A stretch of 10,696 bases of DNA from an uncultured Clostridia bacterium. Its GTDB lineage: Bacteria > Bacillota_A > Clostridia > Oscillospirales > Oscillospiraceae. The stretch covers positions 1 to 10,696 of the forward strand of contig CASEPH010000050.1 in assembly GCA_949289625.1 (NCBI GenBank), in the 5' to 3' direction. A model generated the notes under the pieces. That model searched no databases. It was given only the letters and a program-made list of their open reading frames with translations, and was not told the origin of the DNA. How positions within the stretch are numbered: position 1 is the stretch's first letter; each line of letters starts with the position of its first letter. Below are positions 6,856 through 10,696 of this stretch, piece after piece. The position numbers and the translations under genes are program-made.

Positions 6856-8252
6856 CGTTCCCCCTCCTTCCTGCGTGTGATCTGAAGCTGAGGAATTGTA
6901 TATTGCCCCTGTGTATAATTCCCCACCAGATCCCGGACCAGATAGCCCGCCTCCGGGTCCTGCCCTGTCAGTACGGCCAGCATACTCATGATGTAGGCCT
7001 TGTCATCGGACAGGACAAGGTCTTTCGAGTAGCAGATCCCACGCTCGCCCAGCCATTGCTCCACGTATCGTGAGACAGCGGAACGGCTATACTCTGTCCG
7101 GAGCAATTCCGCTGCCTGGGCCTCCACCCCCGCATCCAACTCTTGATCCTCGATCAGGACCGGCGTTGCTTTTGCCCGCTTCCCAGGCCGTTTCCGGTGC
7201 CACAGACTTTTTTCCGACAGAAATGACTGCTCATAGAACTGGAAGACCGGCTGGATATGTTCCACCAGTTCAGACGCGCGGTGATTTTTCCCCAGCGATG
7301 TCAGAAGGTAATTCAGATTCCCTCGGACATTGTGGTCCCGGTTGGTCAGGTTCTCCAACTTCTGCGTGGTCGCCCGGGTGTATCGGCGCACCTGCCGGTC
7401 GATCTCATCCAGATATTCGTGCTCTATGCTGTCATAGCGATCTTTCACCCAAAAGATTTTTTGCAGAAGATCCCGCCGGCACTCCTCCAGGGTGCCGCCT
7501 CGACGGTCTTGCAGCGCGGCGTTGGAGAGGGTCAGCAGAAGGGGCTCATCTTCCAGCCAACCGGTGAGAACGGCCTGTATGGGGACTCGGTACTTTGGTA
7601 CGGAGTCTTTGATCTTCAGCGGGCGAATATAGGCCTCCACTACTTTTTGCCCAAAATCGTCAAAGTGGGATGCCAGGACCTCATTGACCTCTTGCATTTT
7701 GACCTGTATTTGAAAGTAATGCTTCACATTGTGATAGACCATTTGCAGCAGGTCGATCAGCGACCGCGTATTGTCGTATGCACTGTAGATCGCAGCCATT
7801 TTGTCATAGATGTTTTCGCTGTCTGCCGCCACTTTCAGGGTAGAATAGGTGCCGAATACATAGGAATAGCCCCGAATCGGGCTGTCGTCGCGCAGTTGGT
7901 GAAAGACTTCCAGCAGACGGCTGCTATACCCTGGGACCGTAATATATTCCTCAAAATCCTCGCCGCGCTCTTTTTCGAACCAGCCCTTGCTGTATAATTT
8001 CCGAATCAGGAACCTGGCTCTACCCGAAATATCCCGCAGCTCTTCCTCATCAATGTCCTCGCCCTCAAAGGTGGCGTCTGCCAGCTGCTGCTCCAGTTTG
8101 CTCCGAAGCATCATGTAAAAATCCTGCTCCAGGATCTTCAGGTTCTCCCGGTATGCAGTATAAAGCACATCCAGGGCATTTGCATACAGTGTGCGGTTGG
8201 GCGACGCTAAAACAGAGAATAATTCGGTTGGAATACGATCAAACAGATTCAT
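6852..8252 (-). CDS. jetA: Wadjet kleisin / MukF-like subunit JetA (DUF5716-type)
   Basis: JetA is the kleisin that bridges the two JetC heads and carries JetB. The chosen ATG at 8252 gives 466 residues starting NLFDRIPTELFSVLASPN, the usual opening of the DUF5716-type JetA family (recalled, not searched). By analogy with MukF, residues 1-110 should form a winged helix, the helical middle (about 110-345) a dimerisation and linker region, and 380-460 a C-terminal winged helix that contacts a JetC head. A charged low-complexity linker (about 350-375, rich in K and R) fits a flexible kleisin segment. A longer frame opens at 8321, but its extra 23 residues have no family character and lie antisense to another gene. 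The ribosome binding site is weak (GGGGG, 7 nt). It is first in the operon and overlaps jetB by ATGA. DUF5716-type JetA probably marks a Wadjet subtype other than the best-studied type I (DUF3375). Confidence 0.88.
   Translation of the reverse strand: MNLFDRIPTELFSVLASPNRTLYANALDVLYTAYRENLKILEQDFYMMLRSKLEQQLADATFEGEDIDEEELRDISGRARFLIRKLYSKGWFEKERGEDFEEYITVPGYSSRLLEVFHQLRDDSPIRGYSYVFGTYSTLKVAADSENIYDKMAAIYSAYDNTRSLIDLLQMVYHNVKHYFQIQVKMQEVNEVLASHFDDFGQKVVEAYIRPLKIKDSVPKYRVPIQAVLTGWLEDEPLLLTLSNAALQDRRGGTLEECRRDLLQKIFWVKDRYDSIEHEYLDEIDRQVRRYTRATTQKLENLTNRDHNVRGNLNYLLTSLGKNHRASELVEHIQPVFQFYEQSFLSEKSLWHRKRPGKRAKATPVLIEDQELDAGVEAQAAELLRTEYSRSAVSRYVEQWLGERGICYSKDLVLSDDKAYIMSMLAVLTGQDPEAGYLVRDLVGNYTQGQYTIPQLQITRRKEGER
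6863..6869 (-). promoter_or_regulatory. Ribosome binding site of jetB
   Basis: AAGGAGG lies 7 nt before the ATG at 6855 and within the last codons of jetA. Its quality, compared with the weak site of jetA, suggests jetB may be translated at least as well as jetA. Confidence 0.65.
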
Positions 8253-8277
8253 CCCAATTCCCCCATAGGAGACAATT
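8253..8277. promoter_or_regulatory. 25-bp head-to-head gap between jetA and the small plus-strand gene
   Basis: The start codons of two divergent genes are separated by only 25 bp. The gap contains AGGAG (8267-8271), the plus-strand ribosome binding site 6 nt before ATG 8278, and on the other strand a GGGGG (8260-8264) 7 nt before the jetA ATG. It is too short for two promoters. Each gene's promoter must lie inside the other gene, or jetA must be read from further upstream. I found no convincing -35/-10 pair in either direction. Confidence 0.55.
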
Positions 8278-8496
8278 ATGACTGGTATTTTGATCAAACT
8301 TGACGGAAGGCCTGATATCATATTTGAAAATGGAACGCTATATGGTGGCCTGCACTGTGGAGAGTGTTTTTCCGTGCTTGAGACCGATGCAGGTTGGGTC
8401 TCTGTACGGCTGGAATTGATCGATGACTGGGTGTTGGTAGACGGCGCCGGGGGAAAGAGGGCTCCTCTCCCCTACGGAAACCGGGTTCGCCTGTAA
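8278..8496 (+). CDS. Small DUF5348-like protein, divergent from the jet operon
   Basis: This 72-codon gene is the only plausible gene on the plus strand. It has a good ribosome binding site (AGGAG, 6 nt from ATG). The centre reads YGGLHCGECFSVL (residues 22-34), followed by a strand-rich segment with W40, RLEL and DDWVLVD (49-55) and a C-terminal NRVRL. This pattern resembles the DUF5348 family of small, probably beta-rich proteins common in Clostridia and their mobile elements; the match is from memory. No function is established for that family. There is no signal peptide, membrane segment or helix-turn-helix. The LHCGEC cysteines could bind a metal, but one pair is not enough to say so. 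Its stop lies 5 bp from the stop of the convergent helicase gene, with no terminator between. The whole gene is antisense to any leader of the jet operon, so its transcript could interfere with jetA expression. An alternative is that it is a passenger left by a mobile element. Confidence 0.72.
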   Translation: MTGILIKLDGRPDIIFENGTLYGGLHCGECFSVLETDAGWVSVRLELIDDWVLVDGAGGKRAPLPYGNRVRL

Positions 8497-8501
8497 ATCC
8501 G

Positions 8502-10696
8502 TTACCCCACCACCAATTTATTTGTCTTTTTCAAAAACTTCGCCGGAATGGGCCGGTCCAGCGCCCAGGTGATATTCATGGGCCGGCTGCCCTCGTGTTT
8601 CACATAGTTCGCCGTACCCAGGAAGGTATAAGCCTCGGCGCCTCCCGTAATCCGGTCCGCCTTGAACTCCCGGACAAACAGCAGCACTCTGCTCCCTCGC
8701 TCCCGATGGTGGATATACCGCTGGCCGGTGGGAGAGTCCGCCGCCGTGGTGCTCTGGCTCTGCCAGTGGAACAGGCTCTCGTTGATGGAATAGTCGTTGT
8801 ACATGGTGGTGGGCGAGTAGTCCTTGTCCGCCTTGTTCAACGTCACAAAGAACACATCCAGCTGCTTCTCCGGCAGCCATTTCACGCCCTCACGCACCGT
8901 TGCCGGCTTCAGGAAATCCAGCGCCACCAGCAGCTGATCCCGAGTGTAGGTGCAGTGGAGATCCAGCGGGCAGTCAAAGCTCAGATCCACCGGCTCGTCG
9001 ATGAAGTCAATCTGCTCATAGCGGTAGCGGAGCAGCTCCAGAAGCTCGCCCAGCAGCACCGGGCTGTCCGAGAGGGCATACAGGTTATCCAAAACCGCAT
9101 CAGATTTCCAATCCTCCGCTACCTTGCCCCAAACGGTCACATAAAACATCTGGAGCATCCGCTGTTCCACCGGAGAAAGGTTGGAAAAATCCACGTCGTC
9201 CAGCCGGGGCAACAGGTCCAGCAGGAAGGTGGTCCACCGGCGGGAGTCTACCACTGCCAGCTTGGAGAGGGCCTTGGTCAGCGTCTCCTCCAAGGGTTCC
9301 GCGAAGTCCTCCCGCACATCCGCCCGGGCGCACAGCCGGGAGAAGGAGGTAAACTTGTAAATTGTTCTGGGGTCCAGGTGGTAGTAATCCAGGAAGTTGG
9401 ACAGGGTGAGCTCCAATCCAGTATCCTCGGCAAAGCTGGCCACCCGAGATACCAGTCCGGCGGTGTTTCCATAGGAGGACCGGATGTTGTCCAGAATGTG
9501 CTTGGCCGCCTTTTTCTCCAACTGGATGTAGCAGCCTTTCGGGGCGGAGACAAACCCGTCCCTGATCTCCCGGGTCACGCTGCGGGTAGTGTTGGACAGC
9601 AGAGCGGCAAACTTGTCCTCGAAGTTGTACTTCTTGTTGGCCAGGCCGATGAAATCCAGCACTGTCAGGCATTCTTTGTCCTCCGCCAGCCGCAGGCCGC
9701 GGCCCAGCTGCTGGAGGAAGATAGTCAGGGACTCGGTGGGGCGCAGGAAGAGAACGGTATTTACCTCCGGGATGTCCACGCCCTCGTTGTAGATGTCCAC
9801 CACGAAAATGAAGCGGACCTCCCCGGCCACCAGGCGCTGTTTGGCGGCGCTGCGCTCCACATCCGGGGACTGCCCGGTGAGGTAGATGGAGGGGATGCCG
9901 TGCCCGTTGAAGTAGCGGCACATAAACTCCGCGTGTTCAATGGAGACGCAGAAGCCCAGACCCTTTACCTCGTCGATGTCGGTCACGTATTTCAGCAGGG
10001 CGCGCACCACCAGGTCGGCTCGACGGTCTGCAATCGCCCCGCTGAGGGTGTAAATCTTGGACAGATCCCCCTTGTCGTAGCCGCCCCGGCTCCAGCGCAG
10101 TTGGTCCAGGTCCACCGTGTCGGTGACGCCGAAATACTGGAAGGGGCACAGCAGTTTGCGGTCAATGGCCTCAGGGAGCCGGATTTCCGCGGCGATGCGG
10201 TTGTGGAAGTAGGGCAGCACGCTCTTGCCGTCCATACGCTCCGGGGTGGCTGTCAGGCCCAACAGGATTTGGGGCTGGTAGTAGGACAGCAACTTCTGAT
10301 AGGTGGGAGCCGCTGCGTGGTGAAACTCATCCACCACGATGTAGTCGTAAAAATCCGGGGCGGTTTTCGCGGTAAAATCCTGGCTGTTGAAGGTCTGGAT
10401 GGATAAAAACAGGTGGTCAATACCCTCTGTCCGGTAGCTGCCCACGAACAGCTCCCCGAAATTGGCGTCCTTCAGCACCGCCCGGAAGGTATAGAGGCTC
10501 TGCTTCAAAATCTCTTCCCGATGGGCTACAAAGAGCAATCGGCAGGGCTTTCCGGGATGCTGCCTCCGAAACCGCTTGTAATCCAGGGCGGAGATCACCG
10601 TCTTGCCGGTGCCGGTGGCGGCCACCACCAGGTTGCGGGTATAGCCCCGGACGGTGCGCTCCGCCTCCAGCTTATCCAGGATCTCCTGCTGGTAGG
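8502..10696 (-). CDS. SF2 DEAD/DEAH-box helicase with DUF3427-like C-terminal region (5' end outside window)
   Basis: The open frame runs from the window edge to a TAA at 8502, giving 730 residues; numbering here starts at the first complete codon. The helicase core is complete: Walker A ATGTGKT (26-32), motif II DEFHH (122-126, with Phe in place of the usual Ala), motif III GLTATPER (146-153), motif V NEGVDIPE (303-310) and motif VI QQLGRGLR (328-335). The second half is helical and ends with HWQSQS (643-648), a G-Q-R-Y segment and FLGTANYV, characteristic of DUF3427. Known family members often carry a phospholipase-D-like nuclease domain before the helicase, which would lie outside this window; that is inference. 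A GTG codon at 10628 sits just before Walker A and is not the true start, because the frame continues upstream with helicase-like sequence. Base composition is GC-rich (37 of 60 at 9181-9240). It lies upstream of jetA on the same strand, separated by 249 bp occupied by an antisense small gene. Likely role: DNA-processing defence or repair; target unknown. Confidence 0.92.
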   Translation of the reverse strand, partial: YQQEILDKLEAERTVRGYTRNLVVAATGTGKTVISALDYKRFRRQHPGKPCRLLFVAHREEILKQSLYTFRAVLKDANFGELFVGSYRTEGIDHLFLSIQTFNSQDFTAKTAPDFYDYIVVDEFHHAAAPTYQKLLSYYQPQILLGLTATPERMDGKSVLPYFHNRIAAEIRLPEAIDRKLLCPFQYFGVTDTVDLDQLRWSRGGYDKGDLSKIYTLSGAIADRRADLVVRALLKYVTDIDEVKGLGFCVSIEHAEFMCRYFNGHGIPSIYLTGQSPDVERSAAKQRLVAGEVRFIFVVDIYNEGVDIPEVNTVLFLRPTESLTIFLQQLGRGLRLAEDKECLTVLDFIGLANKKYNFEDKFAALLSNTTRSVTREIRDGFVSAPKGCYIQLEKKAAKHILDNIRSSYGNTAGLVSRVASFAEDTGLELTLSNFLDYYHLDPRTIYKFTSFSRLCARADVREDFAEPLEETLTKALSKLAVVDSRRWTTFLLDLLPRLDDVDFSNLSPVEQRMLQMFYVTVWGKVAEDWKSDAVLDNLYALSDSPVLLGELLELLRYRYEQIDFIDEPVDLSFDCPLDLHCTYTRDQLLVALDFLKPATVREGVKWLPEKQLDVFFVTLNKADKDYSPTTMYNDYSINESLFHWQSQSTTAADSPTGQRYIHHRERGSRVLLFVREFKADRITGGAEAYTFLGTANYVKHEGSRPMNITWALDRPIPAKFLKKTNKLVVG

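Noticed and set aside
8253..8321. Longer jetA start at 8321
   Set aside because: The extra 23 residues are antisense to the small plus-strand gene and lack family character, whereas translation from 8252 begins directly with the JetA-like NLFDRIP sequence.
8456..8468. AGAGG/CCTCT inverted repeat near the end of the small plus-strand gene as a bidirectional terminator
   Set aside because: The perfect stem is only 5 bp and no T-tract follows on either strand; it lies within the coding sequence.
8595..10406. A 603-codon open frame on the plus strand opposite the DUF3427 helicase
   Set aside because: The minus strand carries all main helicase motifs in order; the plus-strand translation is Gly/Val/Gln-rich antisense sequence without motifs.
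10626..10628. GTG at 10628 as start of the DUF3427 helicase
   Set aside because: It lies three codons before Walker A, which would remove the conserved Q-motif region; the open frame continues with helicase-like sequence to the window edge.

Overview
The window is a dense, gap-free stretch of bacterial DNA in which eight of nine genes lie on the minus strand. Moderate-to-high G+C, strong GGAGG-type ribosome binding sites, a DUF5348-type small protein and a DUF5716-type JetA all suggest a Clostridia member of the Bacillota, plausibly a gut Oscillospiraceae-like genome. This is inference from style and families; there is no rRNA or core marker gene to confirm it.

Reading in the direction of transcription (from high to low coordinates), the window opens inside a superfamily II helicase with a DUF3427-type C-terminal region (8502-10696), whose start lies outside the window. 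A 72-codon gene (8278-8496) then sits alone on the plus strand. It is tail-to-tail with the helicase and head-to-head with jetA. Next come four overlapping genes, jetA (6852-8252), jetB (6226-6855), jetC (2904-6257) and jetD (1666-2907), which form a complete Wadjet anti-plasmid system. After a 39-bp gap with no visible terminator come a MutT-like NUDIX hydrolase (1243-1626), a MazG-like/phosphoribosyl-ATP-pyrophosphohydrolase-like NTP pyrophosphatase (933-1253), and the first 306 residues of a second SF2 helicase with an N-terminal PD-(D/E)XK-like nuclease (1-920), which runs off the window.

Function: JetA (kleisin), JetB (KITE) and JetC (SMC ATPase) together form a MukBEF-like loop extruder. 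JetD is the Toprim-type nuclease that cuts small circular DNA once extrusion stalls. The ATPase motifs of JetC and the predicted metal-binding residues of JetD are all present, so the system looks intact. The flanking helicases and the two nucleotide-hydrolysing enzymes are typical of a defence neighbourhood, but it is not shown that they work with Wadjet. The jet operon may have been inserted into a pre-existing helicase/NUDIX/pyrophosphatase array.

No rRNA, tRNA, CRISPR array, insertion sequence, attachment site, replication origin or convincing intrinsic terminator was seen. No stretch of 300 bases lacks a gene. The least explained point is the plus-strand DUF5348-like gene, which covers the place where the jet operon's promoter ought to be.
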